Assembly (NCBI GenBank): GCA_947629005.1
Contig: CANRCD010000003.1
Location: 1 to 64,000, forward strand
Origin: an uncultured Clostridia bacterium
GTDB taxonomy: Bacteria > Bacillota > Clostridia > UMGS1883
Length of the DNA: 64,000 bases
Direction of reading: 5' to 3'
Shown here piece after piece: positions 1 through 8,875 of this stretch (its first letter is position 1; each line of letters opens with the position of its first letter). A program made the position numbers and the translations under genes. The notes beneath the pieces are model-generated. The model saw only the letters and a program-made list of their open reading frames with translations, was not told the origin of the DNA and made no database searches.

Positions 1-71
1 ATTAATCGAGCGATTATTTCTGACTAAAAACCGGCCTTGCGGAAACATTAAGAAGGAGGTAAAAAATTACT

Positions 72-2846
72 ATGAACAGTAAGAAAATTTTGGCTATGAT
101 AGTGGCCGTCGCCATGGTCGTAGCCATCGTTCCCGCTTTCACGCTGACAGCCGGCGCGGCGGATGCATCAGTAATCGAAACTCTTGGTGCAAAGACGCTT
201 TGGAGCGCTCCGAGCGGCGATTATTTCGACTATCCGATTGCGTCCGCTTTCCCAGGTTGGTCGGTAACTCCGGCAGACAAGGTCAACATGAATGTTCGCA
301 CATATGACGGCAGGACCGCTATTCAAGTATATGGCGACGGTGGCGGTAAAGTGAGCACACTGACTACACCGGGCTTCGGAGCCAACGCAGAAAAAATCGT
401 CGTTGAGTGGGTACACAAAAACAGCGGAAACAGTTCCGTAAACTATGTTTTCAAGGACATTGAAGGAAATGTTATATCCAACGCATGGATAGATGAAAGT
501 CACGCCACAGTTGAGGATCAAAATCCTTTCGGCAATCCTGCCGAGGATACTGTTTTGTCTGTAGTTGCATATAACGAGGGAGAAAATCACACGACTGAGT
601 TTTATGTAAATGGAGAGCTTTCCCGTAAAAGAACTGACGGAACAGGAAAAATAAACGGTTTCAAGAGCATTGAGATAACTAGATACTCCACAGGCACATG
701 GCGCTTTGAAAACCTCACCGTAGCTGCCGTTTATCCTGATACTTACACCGTGGTAACTGCACAGTACACTGTCAACGATAATGTTGTTGCAACTGAGGTT
801 GGCGCCTATGAGACCGCAACCGGTAGCGGCTTTACTTTCCCTGCAAAGGATTACGCCCCCGACGGAGACACTGCGATTTACCATACCGATGGCGAGATAC
901 TTGGTTCTGATGGGACCATTACAATGACGGCTATCGAAAACGACAGCCCCGAGGAAAAAACCGTAACCGCCAGAAACGGAAGGACTTATGCGATCGAGGG
1001 CAATAACCTTATTCCTAACGGCGACTTTTCCAAAGGAATGTTAGGCTGGTTTGACGGCAGAATGAACACTCCCGTTGAAATAATGGACAATGGAGACGGA
1101 ACTGTTAAATTAAACGCGCATCAAGGCCTAACAAATAACGAAACAAGAGGCGGCGTGTTCTATAGGAGCTTCCCCATTGAAGCAAATGAAACATATATAT
1201 TCACATCTTATGTTGACGTGAACAATGCTTACCACAGGGTAAGCCTGTGCAACGAGCTTGGCATTAACTCGGAAACCGAGCTGAAGGCTATATTCGGTAT
1301 AGGCGATTACGACCATCTTGCTTATGAAAACGCCCCGATAGGTCAGTCCTACTATGCCTTCACAAATACTGAGGGATATAAATATCTTAAGGTGCTTTTC
1401 CGCTGGAGCCAGAACAACAGCATTGGTAAGTTCGGGCTGTATAAGGCTCGGGCTGTCGATGCTCCGTTAGGAACAGTAAGCAATATTGAAGACGGTCTGA
1501 AAATAGTTGCCGGAAGCTGCCCCGTAATAGGCAATGTCGCCACAGTAGAGGGCGGAGTGTTCCAGACCGAATCTTCGTTAGATGCCGGTGAGCATAGTAG
1601 CTTTACCATCAAGGACAGACTGACAGGCGATGAATACATCGTAAATAAAAAAGTAACCGTTCTTCCGATGGCTTTTGAGAGCACCAAATCTACTAAGAAC
1701 ACCACCGTTAAATTTCCCGAGGAACGCGTACTTGAAAGCGGCGGATTTACTATAGAATTTGACTTCCGCGCCGAAAGCCTTAATGATCTGCACATATATA
1801 TAGGTAAAGACGGTGCAGAATGGGGTGCCGGCGGAATTCTTATCGGCTTTTCTAAAAACGATACCGAGGCAGACCTTATGCTCGGACAGAGGGGATCTCA
1901 CGGTACGGCTAACGCTGGCGTTAAACTAAATGCTAACACTGACTACCGTATGCTTGTTATGGGCTCGCTTGACGATTACACATACGGCGTTATTATCAGA
2001 GATTCTTCCGGTGCTGAGATTTATAATGACATTACTGCCGTAACAGATGACCATTGGTTCAGAACAAATCAAGGTCTGAACTCTATCCGTGTTACGGACA
2101 GAGGCAACGGCGTTTACGTGAGAAACGTAAAGGTACATACTCCCGAAGCCCCCAGTAATTTGAAGGCATCTCTCGGCTGGGACGAAGAAAACAGCAAGTT
2201 CACCGCCAACTTTACCGTTGACGAAGGCACGGCTTCAAGCTTCAAAATTACTCCTCAGAACGGCGAGCCTGTTGCCGCGGTGAGCAACGACGGAGTTATA
2301 GTTGACTCCGAAAAGACAAACCGTTATTATTCCGTAATGGCCGTAAATAACGGCGCTAGGAGCACAACAGTAAAAGCAAGTGTATACGGCCTTGTTATGG
2401 AAGCTATTGGAAACTATGCCAAGGCCGACGAGGTTGTCAAAATCAACTCCAAACAGCTTGATAAGGTTAATGAGGTTCTTAAGAATGGTGGTCTGTACCT
2501 TAAGAAGGACAGCTCCGAGGGCAACGCTAACGGCTACAAGCTCGCCGACGGGGTTGCGAACGTTCTCGCGCTCAGTACTGCCGGCACCGGCCTTAAGGTT
2601 GAAATCACCGAGGCGGCCGTCAAAGCCGGTCTGTCCTTCGGCGATACCGGCGCCGAGATAACAACCATAGAAGGCGCTACGGCTATAGTTGCCGAGGACG
2701 GCAAGTCCGTAATGATAACCCTTCCCGCCGATATGGAGGCGCTTGAAGACATCTTCCTAGAGGAAATAGAATTTGTTTTTGAGCCCGATGAGGTTGTCGA
2801 ATCAGCCGATGAGGTAGGTTCGGTAGACTTCGTTGAAGAGATATAA
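72..2846 (+). CDS. Secreted multi-domain carbohydrate-binding-like protein with novel C-terminal module
   Basis: This is a secreted protein of 924 residues. The first 30 residues are a signal peptide (MNSKK, a hydrophobic run, then AGAADA). An AAGGAGG ribosome binding site lies about 12 bases before the ATG. Around residues 313-450 there is a carbohydrate-binding-like region (NLIPNGDFSKG, GW), followed at about 530-690 by a concanavalin-like beta sandwich (FTIEFDFRAE). An Fn3-like stretch beginning SLGWDEENSKF leads into the last 150 residues, which end in an acidic tail, VDFVEEI. From the Fn3-like stretch onward, this end matches the C terminus of the heparinase-like protein at the other edge of the window. 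I see no catalytic motif, so it is more likely a binding or scaffold protein than an enzyme. The short gene behind it is probably cotranscribed. Confidence 0.85.
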   Translation: MNSKKILAMIVAVAMVVAIVPAFTLTAGAADASVIETLGAKTLWSAPSGDYFDYPIASAFPGWSVTPADKVNMNVRTYDGRTAIQVYGDGGGKVSTLTTPGFGANAEKIVVEWVHKNSGNSSVNYVFKDIEGNVISNAWIDESHATVEDQNPFGNPAEDTVLSVVAYNEGENHTTEFYVNGELSRKRTDGTGKINGFKSIEITRYSTGTWRFENLTVAAVYPDTYTVVTAQYTVNDNVVATEVGAYETATGSGFTFPAKDYAPDGDTAIYHTDGEILGSDGTITMTAIENDSPEEKTVTARNGRTYAIEGNNLIPNGDFSKGMLGWFDGRMNTPVEIMDNGDGTVKLNAHQGLTNNETRGGVFYRSFPIEANETYIFTSYVDVNNAYHRVSLCNELGINSETELKAIFGIGDYDHLAYENAPIGQSYYAFTNTEGYKYLKVLFRWSQNNSIGKFGLYKARAVDAPLGTVSNIEDGLKIVAGSCPVIGNVATVEGGVFQTESSLDAGEHSSFTIKDRLTGDEYIVNKKVTVLPMAFESTKSTKNTTVKFPEERVLESGGFTIEFDFRAESLNDLHIYIGKDGAEWGAGGILIGFSKNDTEADLMLGQRGSHGTANAGVKLNANTDYRMLVMGSLDDYTYGVIIRDSSGAEIYNDITAVTDDHWFRTNQGLNSIRVTDRGNGVYVRNVKVHTPEAPSNLKASLGWDEENSKFTANFTVDEGTASSFKITPQNGEPVAAVSNDGVIVDSEKTNRYYSVMAVNNGARSTTVKASVYGLVMEAIGNYAKADEVVKINSKQLDKVNEVLKNGGLYLKKDSSEGNANGYKLADGVANVLALSTAGTGLKVEITEAAVKAGLSFGDTGAEITTIEGATAIVAEDGKSVMITLPADMEALEDIFLEEIEFVFEPDEVVESADEVGSVDFVEEI

Positions 2847-2860
2847 GGAGGGCTAAAAAT

Positions 2861-3031
2861 ATGAAGAAATTTTTTGAAACCCCTGCCGTAAGCTCTGCCG
2901 AGCTTACGCGGGAGGACGTCATGATGAATTCCACTATCGCGTCTACAAACGGAGCATTTATCTCCGTTAAATTCGAAGATGAGCAGATATCAGACCAGTT
3001 TAATATGTGGAAAGGCTATGACGCCGAATAA
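2861..3031 (+). CDS. Small 56-residue peptide of unknown function
   Basis: This short reading frame begins 14 bases after the stop of the large secreted protein. It has its own strong ribosome binding site (AAGGAGGG, 8 bases before the ATG). A rho-independent terminator follows its stop within 15 bases, so it closes the operon. The peptide starts MKKFFETPAVSSAELTRED, has no hydrophobic signal segment, no cysteine and an acidic end (YDAE). The opening pattern of MKK, aromatic, proline, then ELTxEDV resembles short peptides that I recall as frequent in gut Firmicutes and that have no assigned role. It could be a regulatory peptide, a modified peptide precursor or a partner of the upstream protein. 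No maturation enzyme is visible next to it. Confidence 0.6.
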   Translation: MKKFFETPAVSSAELTREDVMMNSTIASTNGAFISVKFEDEQISDQFNMWKGYDAE

Positions 3032-3043
3032 TCACAAAACAGC

Positions 3044-3070
3044 AAAGGGCCCCTTTGGGGGCTCTTTTGT
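3044..3070 (+). terminator. Rho-independent terminator after the small peptide gene
   Basis: AAAGGGCCCC and GGGGGCTCTTTT form a stem with a TTT loop, with one G-U pair, ending in TTTT. It closes the two-gene operon that starts at 72. The following 260 bases up to 3333 show no gene or clear promoter. Confidence 0.8.
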
Positions 3071-3333
3071 CGTGTTAGTTTTTGCCGTTCCTTATTACGC
3101 TGGTGTTTAAACCTTTGCAAAACAAAAAGCTTGTGGCGGCGAACCTCCGTACCGCCTGCCGCCACACTGTCATTTTTACGTCATATCATTAGTGCTACTT
3201 TTTAATTATGGGATAGACAAACGAGCTCCGCTATGGTATATAAATCAAGGCTATTATAGCTCAGCAGAAATTTCCCCTGCTCCTTGGGCTCGGAAACAGT
3301 GATGCGCAATTTTAACCATAAATTTTTTAGCGG

Positions 3334-5451
3334 TTGGTGAGACGGAAATATCTGCAAAAGCCGTTGGAGGTATGGCAAGATTACGGCCTGATCAAAAAAA
3401 TCATTTATCTTTCTGCGGAAATCGTCGTGGCCTTTGGAATAATCGGCGGGACGCGGTGCGCAAAAGGCCTTTCGGGCACGCAGAGCGAGGTTCCGTTGCC
3501 GGCGCCTGTATTTGAGGACGAATTTGACGGGGCGAACTGGGCTCTGCCAAATGAGAGCGCTGCTGCGAAACGGAGCGCGGCGACGTCATGGATTTTTTGG
3601 GCAAATCGCTTTCACGCCTAAGCGGTGACGGCAGGCTTCTTCTGACAGCCAAGTGGAACGCAGAGGAAAACCGCGTACATTCGGGTGCAGTGCGCAGCGC
3701 AGCGGACTTCTCGGGCGGGTACGGCTACTATGAAGCCTCCATTCGCTTCCCCAAAACTTACGGTATATGGGGCGCGTTTTGGATGATGGCAGGCGATGTC
3801 ATGGGCGAGGATAACAGCAGCGAGGATGGTATCGAAATTGATATTATTGAAAGCATAGACAGCGCAGAGGGCCGCTGCGGCCACGCCATTCACTGGGACG
3901 GCTACGGTGAAAAAGCCAAAAACGATTCAAAAATTCATTCAAACTCGAAAATATACGACGGCAAATTTCACAAATTCGCCCTGTGGCGCACGGAAACCGA
4001 TTACATATTTTACGTGGACGGCAAGGAAACATGGCGCACCCGCAGCGCGGGCATCTGTCCGCTTGGCGGGGATATGCTGCTGATGGTCGAATCCGCTCCG
4101 TGGGCGGAGGCGGGACGGTCAAGGCCATTCAAGCCCTGCCTGCGCAGATGGAGGTGGACTACGTCCGCGTATGGGAAACAAATCCCTATCTCACAGAAAC
4201 AGCCGCTTTGGATGACGGTGAGCTCACCGTCCGGCTGCAAATAGACACCCCCGTGATGAAGGTGAACGGCGCTGAAAAGCTTATCGACCGGCAGGGCATG
4301 TCGCCGGTTTTGCAAGGCGGCCGAACGCTGCTGCCCGTCCGCGCGGTGGTGGAGTAATTTGGCGGGAACGTCAGTTGGGACGGAAAAACCCAAACCGTAA
4401 CGCTGACGCGCGGCGGCAACTCTGTGAATCTTCAAATCTGCAGTACCACCGCTTATCTGAACGGCAAGGCTCAGCTTCTAGACACGGCGCCCGCCATTCT
4501 CGGAGGGAGAACGATGCTGCCAATCCGCTTTGTTGCCGAGAGCCTGCACATGGACGTGGAGTGGCTCCCCCAAACGCGGGAAATTGTTATAACGAATCAA
4601 ATTCCTAGCGCCCAAGATTATGCAGGTTTCACTCTTGAAACACAGGCTATCGACGTCACTACCATCAGCAACGTCCGACAGCTTGGTGATTATCCGTGCA
4701 AGGATGGCCGCAAAGTGAGGGACGGAGCACTGCTTAGCGGAGGCGTACTGTCGTGGCTCAGCGACGAGGATAATAACACTCTGTTAGGCAGGTATAACCT
4801 AAAATATGTTGTGGACTTCCGCTCTGAGGCCGAGCGCAAAGACACTCCCGACATGGAAATTCCCGACGCGGAGTACATATATATTCCAGTTTACGGCGGC
4901 GATTTGTTCACAGAAAAAACGGCTAAAAAGCTCAGCGAAATCGAGCCCGAGGACGGCGACAGCCTTGCGAGGGCACTGGCCTACGCCGAGAACGGCATTA
5001 TAACAGAAAGGTATGAGCGGATACTGCTATCGAAAACCGCTCAGAACGCCTACTCCCGCTTCTTTGACGTGTTGCTCAACGCCGGCGGGGACGAAGCCGT
5101 GCTGTGGCATTGCTCGGCCGGCAAGGGGACAGAACAGGTCTCGCCTCCGCGCTGCTGCTCGCGCTGGGCTCCGACGGGGGCGTAGTCGAGCGGGATTTCC
5201 TTCTCACAAACGATTATTACGCCGGCAAAATCAAAAAGCTGCGCTCAATAGCCGCGGAAAAGGGCCTCGACGAGGCCACCGCCGCCGAGTTCATCTCCGC
5301 AGCCGACGGCATAGACGAAAAATACCTTCACATGGCGTTGGACAGCGTAAAGCGGGAATACGGTTCCGTGGACAATTATCTGAGATATGCGCTGAATCTC
5401 TCCGACGCGAAGCGGAAAGCTCTTCAGGATAAATTTCTGAGAATTAAATGA
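3334..5451 (+). pseudogene. Decayed GH16 glycosidase / copper amine oxidase-like / tyrosine phosphatase fusion
   Basis: Homology can be followed through several frames. A hydrophobic leader and PVFEDEFDG come first, in frame 1. From about 3588, in frame 3, follows a GH16 domain with the catalytic signature EIDIIE near 3834-3851 (ExDxxE of laminarinase-type enzymes). After another shift near 4110, frame 2 carries VDYVRVW, the end of GH16, and then a copper-amine-oxidase-like N-terminal domain (MKVNG, GGRTLLPVRAVVE). That domain is cut by an in-frame TAA at 4355-4357 and continues afterwards (FGGNVSWDG, GGRTMLPIRFVAE). The last part, from about 4610, is a Y_phosphatase3-type protein tyrosine phosphatase. 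Its P-loop HCSAGKDRTG is broken near 5118: the DNA reads HCSAGKG, and two extra G bases move the rest (TGLASALLLA) into frame 1. Three shifts plus a stop argue for a real pseudogene, though assembly errors at homopolymers could explain some. Confidence 0.8.
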
Positions 5452-5452
5452 C

Positions 5453-5489
5453 AAAACGGCTCTGAAAACATTTTCAGAGCCGTTTTTTT
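5453..5489. terminator. Bidirectional terminator between convergent genes
   Basis: AAAACGGCTCTGAAAA and its complement form a 16-bp perfect stem around a CAT loop, with T runs on both sides. It sits between the decayed gene on the plus strand and the RCC1 gene on the minus strand, so it can serve both. Confidence 0.85.
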
Positions 5490-5555
5490 CAGCCGAAGAT
5501 TAACTCTTATTAATAAATTTGGGATGACTACTTTTCATTTCTTTACAAATTCGTC

Positions 5556-7826
5556 TTAATATTTTTCCACGATTTCGACTTTGCTTATAGGATCCATGCG
5601 GTCAAGCCCGTTCCAAAGCATGACCTTGACGGCGTCAAAATCGCTCTCAATGGAAAAGCTTTCGTCCGATGAAGTATAGGCTCTGGTTTCCACCGCGGCC
5701 AGACATCCGTCCGAATATGCCGATAAAATTATCAGGCAGGGAGGCTCAACTACGGTGATCTTTACATTGACAATAGTATATTCGCCTCGATCCTCAATGG
5801 TAGTCTTTGTCCCGACACGCTCCCATTGGGCATACAGAATGACGGCGCTTCCATCTTCAGAGGCAAGATTTTTGACAACCGCCTCGTCGGCGTAAAATTC
5901 GCCGTTGCCGTCGGGATCGGTGTTCCAGCCCATGAAGGCGTAATTTCCCTTAGTGAATCCGTTCTTAGTCAGCGCCCTTTCGCTGTCATAGATGTGAACG
6001 CTGTCTGCCGTTATACCGGTTCCTCCGTTAGAGTCATACGTTATCGTATAAATATTGGCCTTCCAGTGCGCGTGCAGAGTTTGCGGTGCGGTGATTGTGA
6101 CCTCCGTATCGTCTTTTATCTGAACGTTATCGTCCGTGAACCAGCCCTCAAAGGTATAGCCTGTTCTCGTGGGAACGGGAAGCTCTCCGTACGTATCACC
6201 GTATGTAACAATGGTGTTTTCAACTTCCTCCTCGCCGCCTGCAACATCAAATGTTATGGTATATGTATTGGCTATCCAGTGCGCGTGCAGGGTTTGCGGC
6301 GCGGTGATTGTGACCTCCGTGTCGTCTTTTATCTGCACGTTATCGTCCGTGAACCAGCCCTCGAAGGTATAGCCCGTCCTCGTGGGAACGGGAAGCTCGC
6401 CGTATGTATCACCGTATGTAACAGTGGTGTTTTCAACTTCCTCCTCGCCGCCTGCAACATCAAATGTTATAGTATATGTATTGGCTATCCAGCGCGCGTG
6501 CAGGGTTTGCGGCGCGGTGATTGTGACCTCCGTGTCGTCTTTTATCTGCACGTTATCGTCCGTGAACCAGCCCTCAAAGGTATAGCCTGTTCTCGTGGGA
6601 ACGGGAAGCTCGCCATATTCATCTCCGCAGGTAACTGTAATTGTTTTTGTATCCACATCGCCGCCGTTAGGGTCAAAGGTCACTATATAAGTTTTTTTCT
6701 CTTCAATTGTTTTTACAGAACCTAAATTAACGGGAGAGGGCGTGAGCGTCCAGTTATTAGTCTCGCTGTTCCCGTCGCCCAGTTGTCCGTTATAATTTCT
6801 GCCACAGGATAGAAGGGTTCCGTCGTCTTTAAGTATAAGTGAATGGTCATATCCGGCTGACACTGAATTGACGCCGTCCATTATTTTTTTGGGGGAGTTT
6901 ACGGCGTTGATCTGGCCGTCTCCCAGCGCTCCGCCGGCGCCCCAGCCCCAAAGCTCGCCGTTAGTTTTAACGGCAAGCACATACCTGTAGCCCAGACTGA
7001 CTGACTTCACATCGCTGAGGACCTCCTTGAATACGGAACTGTCGCCATTCTGGTCGCCGAGCTGACCGTTATTGTTGCTTCCGCACATCCAAAGGGTGCC
7101 GTCTGTTTTTATTGCCGCAGTAAAATTTTCGCTTGCCTGCACGGATGCCACGTTCTCCATAACCATTTTAGGTATATGGCTGTCAACATTTGTGCCGTCC
7201 CCCAACTGACCTCTGATGTTGCTGCCCCATGTCCAAAGCTTGCCATCATCTGTGACGGCGGCGCTGTGCCAGAAACCGGCCGAAACAGCCTTCACATGAT
7301 CCATGATTTTTTGAGGATTTTCGTTGTTGCCTGTCGTATCGTCGCCGAGTTGCCCGTGGTTATTCAAACCCCAAAGCCACAGGCTTCCGTCGTCCTTAAT
7401 CGCTGCGGTGTGTTTGAAACCCAGCGAAGCGGCTTTCACGCCGGTCATAATCTGCTGAGGGGTAGCGCGGCCCGTTTGCGTACCGTCGCCCAGACGGCCA
7501 AAATAATTATCGCCCCAAGTCCAGAGCGTGCCGTCAGATTTTATTACAGCTGTGCACGGAGGCGAGTTCTCGGACGATGCGTATACTGAAATGACTTCAC
7601 TCATAAGCTCGGTCGGTATTACAACATTATCTGTTCCTCCAAAGCCGAGATATCCCGAGAAGCTTGCGCCCCACATCCAAAGCTTGCCGTCCTCGGTTAT
7701 CGCCGCAGAGTAATCATAGCCTGCGGCCGTTGTCTGTTCAATGTTGACCGATCCTGTATTTCCGGCAAATACCGTTGGCGCTGTCATTATAAAAATGATA
7801 GAAAAAGCAGCAAAAATTTTTTTCAT
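5556..7826 (-). CDS. Secreted RCC1-repeat protein with InlB-type B-repeats
   Basis: The N terminus is a signal peptide (MKKIFAAFSIIFIMTA, cut near VFAGN). I chose the ATG at 7826 because AGGAGG lies 8 bases upstream, which fits better than the TTG at 7844. Residues 30-370 are six to seven RCC1-type blade repeats of the form AAIKDDGSLWLWG...GQLGDGT. About 380-670 holds four InlB B-repeat (Flg_new) units of the form YTFEGWFTDDN...LHAHW, three of them nearly identical. The last 90 residues look like a small beta domain. RCC1 propellers in bacterial surface proteins usually serve in binding, so a role in contact with another cell or polymer is likely but unproven. There is no SLH, LPXTG or LysM anchor. 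It is a monocistron between its own promoter and a terminator. Confidence 0.85.
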   Translation of the reverse strand: MKKIFAAFSIIFIMTAPTVFAGNTGSVNIEQTTAAGYDYSAAITEDGKLWMWGASFSGYLGFGGTDNVVIPTELMSEVISVYASSENSPPCTAVIKSDGTLWTWGDNYFGRLGDGTQTGRATPQQIMTGVKAASLGFKHTAAIKDDGSLWLWGLNNHGQLGDDTTGNNENPQKIMDHVKAVSAGFWHSAAVTDDGKLWTWGSNIRGQLGDGTNVDSHIPKMVMENVASVQASENFTAAIKTDGTLWMCGSNNNGQLGDQNGDSSVFKEVLSDVKSVSLGYRYVLAVKTNGELWGWGAGGALGDGQINAVNSPKKIMDGVNSVSAGYDHSLILKDDGTLLSCGRNYNGQLGDGNSETNNWTLTPSPVNLGSVKTIEEKKTYIVTFDPNGGDVDTKTITVTCGDEYGELPVPTRTGYTFEGWFTDDNVQIKDDTEVTITAPQTLHARWIANTYTITFDVAGGEEEVENTTVTYGDTYGELPVPTRTGYTFEGWFTDDNVQIKDDTEVTITAPQTLHAHWIANTYTITFDVAGGEEEVENTIVTYGDTYGELPVPTRTGYTFEGWFTDDNVQIKDDTEVTITAPQTLHAHWKANIYTITYDSNGGTGITADSVHIYDSERALTKNGFTKGNYAFMGWNTDPDGNGEFYADEAVVKNLASEDGSAVILYAQWERVGTKTTIEDRGEYTIVNVKITVVEPPCLIILSAYSDGCLAAVETRAYTSSDESFSIESDFDAVKVMLWNGLDRMDPISKVEIVEKY
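6063..6620 (-). repeat. 213-bp tandem repeats coding InlB B-repeat units
   Basis: The DNA repeats with a period of 213 bp: positions 6169-6381 and 6382-6594 differ at only a handful of bases, and partial copies flank them on both sides. Each unit codes 71 residues. Such near identity at the DNA level points to recent duplication or gene conversion and suggests that copy number varies between strains. Confidence 0.85.
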
Positions 7827-7936
7827 AAAACCGTCCTCCTTCAAATACTCTTTTCGCCATCAGACACCATCCGTCCAGTCTTACCGTCAATTCTGTCCCT
7901 TACATTTAAAATGACTGTAGAGCTTTTCTCATGTAT

Positions 7937-7965
7937 ATTATACCACTTTAACGAACCGACGTCAA
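7937..7965 (-). promoter_or_regulatory. Sigma-70 type promoter of the RCC1 gene
   Basis: On the minus strand TTGACG, a 17-base spacer and TATAAT precede the RCC1 gene. The predicted leader is about 100 bases. The stretch from here to 8124 shows no gene or further site that I can support. Confidence 0.75.
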
Positions 7966-8124
7966 TATATTATTATCGGAGCAAATGCTGTTTTTGCTCC
8001 AACGACTCCGGCGGGCAACGGAAATACTAATAAACGTCTCAGCAATGGATTAAAAATTTGCGTAATTCCCGTAATATTGGATGCAGAATCGGAGAAACAT
8101 GGGGATAAGCGTCACAATTTCCCT

Positions 8125-8162
8125 AAAAAAGAAAGCCGGAGCAAAGATACTTTGCTCCGGCT
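8125..8162 (-). terminator. Terminator of the tRNA-Ser gene
   Basis: Directly after the tRNA on the minus strand, AAGCCGGAGCAAAG pairs with CTTTGCTCCGGCTT around a short loop, followed by TTCTTTTTT. The stem core GGAGCAAAG recurs in the terminator behind tRNA-Glu at 57.9 kb. Confidence 0.85.
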
Positions 8163-8253
8163 TGGCGGAGAGAAAGGGATTCGAACCCTTGATCGGGGTT
8201 AACCGATACACGATTTCCAGTCGTGCGCCTTAGACCAGCTCAGCCATCTCTCC
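8163..8253 (-). tRNA. tRNA-Ser (GGA)
   Basis: The acceptor arms GGAGAGA and TCTCTCC pair, the anticodon loop reads CTGGAAA with anticodon GGA, and there is a long variable arm (TATCGGTTAACCCCGATC) as expected for serine. The TTCGAAT motif of the T arm is present and the CCA end is encoded. This tRNA reads UCC and UCU codons. Confidence 0.95.
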
Positions 8254-8269
8254 GCGCTGTCCGAGGAAT

Positions 8270-8298
8270 ATTATACAGGAAAAGCGGGGGCTTGTCAA
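8270..8298 (-). promoter_or_regulatory. Consensus promoter of tRNA-Ser
   Basis: Perfect TTGACA and TATAAT boxes with a 17-base spacer stand just upstream of the tRNA on the minus strand. The divergent phosphatase promoter begins 35 bases away. Confidence 0.9.
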
Positions 8299-8333
8299 GT
8301 GTTTTTTCAAAAAAATAAAATTTGCCCGCGCCC

Positions 8334-8362
8334 TTGAAACCGGCCGTGTTTTCCTGTATAAT
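8334..8362 (+). promoter_or_regulatory. Promoter of the LMW phosphatase gene
   Basis: TTGAAA, 17 bases, TATAAT. The -10 box covers the in-frame ATG at 8361, so translation cannot start there; this supports the GTG start at 8385. Confidence 0.8.
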
Positions 8363-8384
8363 GGAGCCGAAGGGACGTGATAGC

Positions 8385-8843
8385 GTGAACAAAACAGGCA
8401 TACTTTTCGTCTGTCACGGCAATATATGCCGCTCGCCGATGGCTGAATTCGTTTTTAAGGATATGGTCAGGCGGCTGGGGCGGGAGGACGAGTTTTTCAT
8501 TTCCTCGGCTGCCACCAGCGACGAGGAAATTGGCAGCGACATCCACTCAGGCACTCGCCGTATTCTTGTAAACAATGGTATACCTTTCTCGCCTCGGCGG
8601 GCCAGACGGCTAACGAGAGAGGACGGAGAAAAATTCGACCTTATAGTCGGCATGGACAGGGCCAATATCAACAATATAAAGCGGATATGCGGCGTCTCCG
8701 CCGAGAACAAGGCGCGCCTTTTGCTAAGCTTTGCCGATCTCAGCCGCGACGTGGCCGATCCATGGTATACCGGCGATTTCGATACCGCCTACCGAGACAT
8801 CCTCAAGGGCTGCGAGGGGCTGCTTAAAGAGATATTGTCTTGA
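8385..8843 (+). CDS. Low-molecular-weight protein tyrosine phosphatase
   Basis: The product is 152 residues, the normal size for this family. The active-site loop is near the N terminus (FVCHGNICRSPMAE, the CX5RS signature with its nucleophilic cysteine). The general acid lies late in the protein (DVADPWYTGD). It removes phosphate from tyrosine or arginine residues in the cytoplasm; bacterial relatives often act on exopolysaccharide kinases, but none is nearby. The GTG start is chosen because the upstream ATG lies within the -10 box of the promoter, and AGGGA stands 9 bases before the GTG. The stop codon overlaps the -35 box of rnpB. Confidence 0.9.
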   Translation: MNKTGILFVCHGNICRSPMAEFVFKDMVRRLGREDEFFISSAATSDEEIGSDIHSGTRRILVNNGIPFSPRRARRLTREDGEKFDLIVGMDRANINNIKRICGVSAENKARLLLSFADLSRDVADPWYTGDFDTAYRDILKGCEGLLKEILS

Positions 8844-8868
8844 CAAAACCGCCGCGGCGTGGTATAAT
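8840..8868 (+). promoter_or_regulatory. Consensus promoter of rnpB
   Basis: TTGACA, a 17-base spacer and TATAAT are perfect consensus. The -35 box shares bases with the stop codon of the phosphatase gene. Transcription should begin near 8875. Confidence 0.92.
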
Positions 8869-8875
8869 AAAGCTC

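Noticed and set aside
6169-6585. Two identical-looking 67-codon frames on the plus strand
   Set aside because: They are shadows of the InlB tandem repeats; they repeat because the real gene does.
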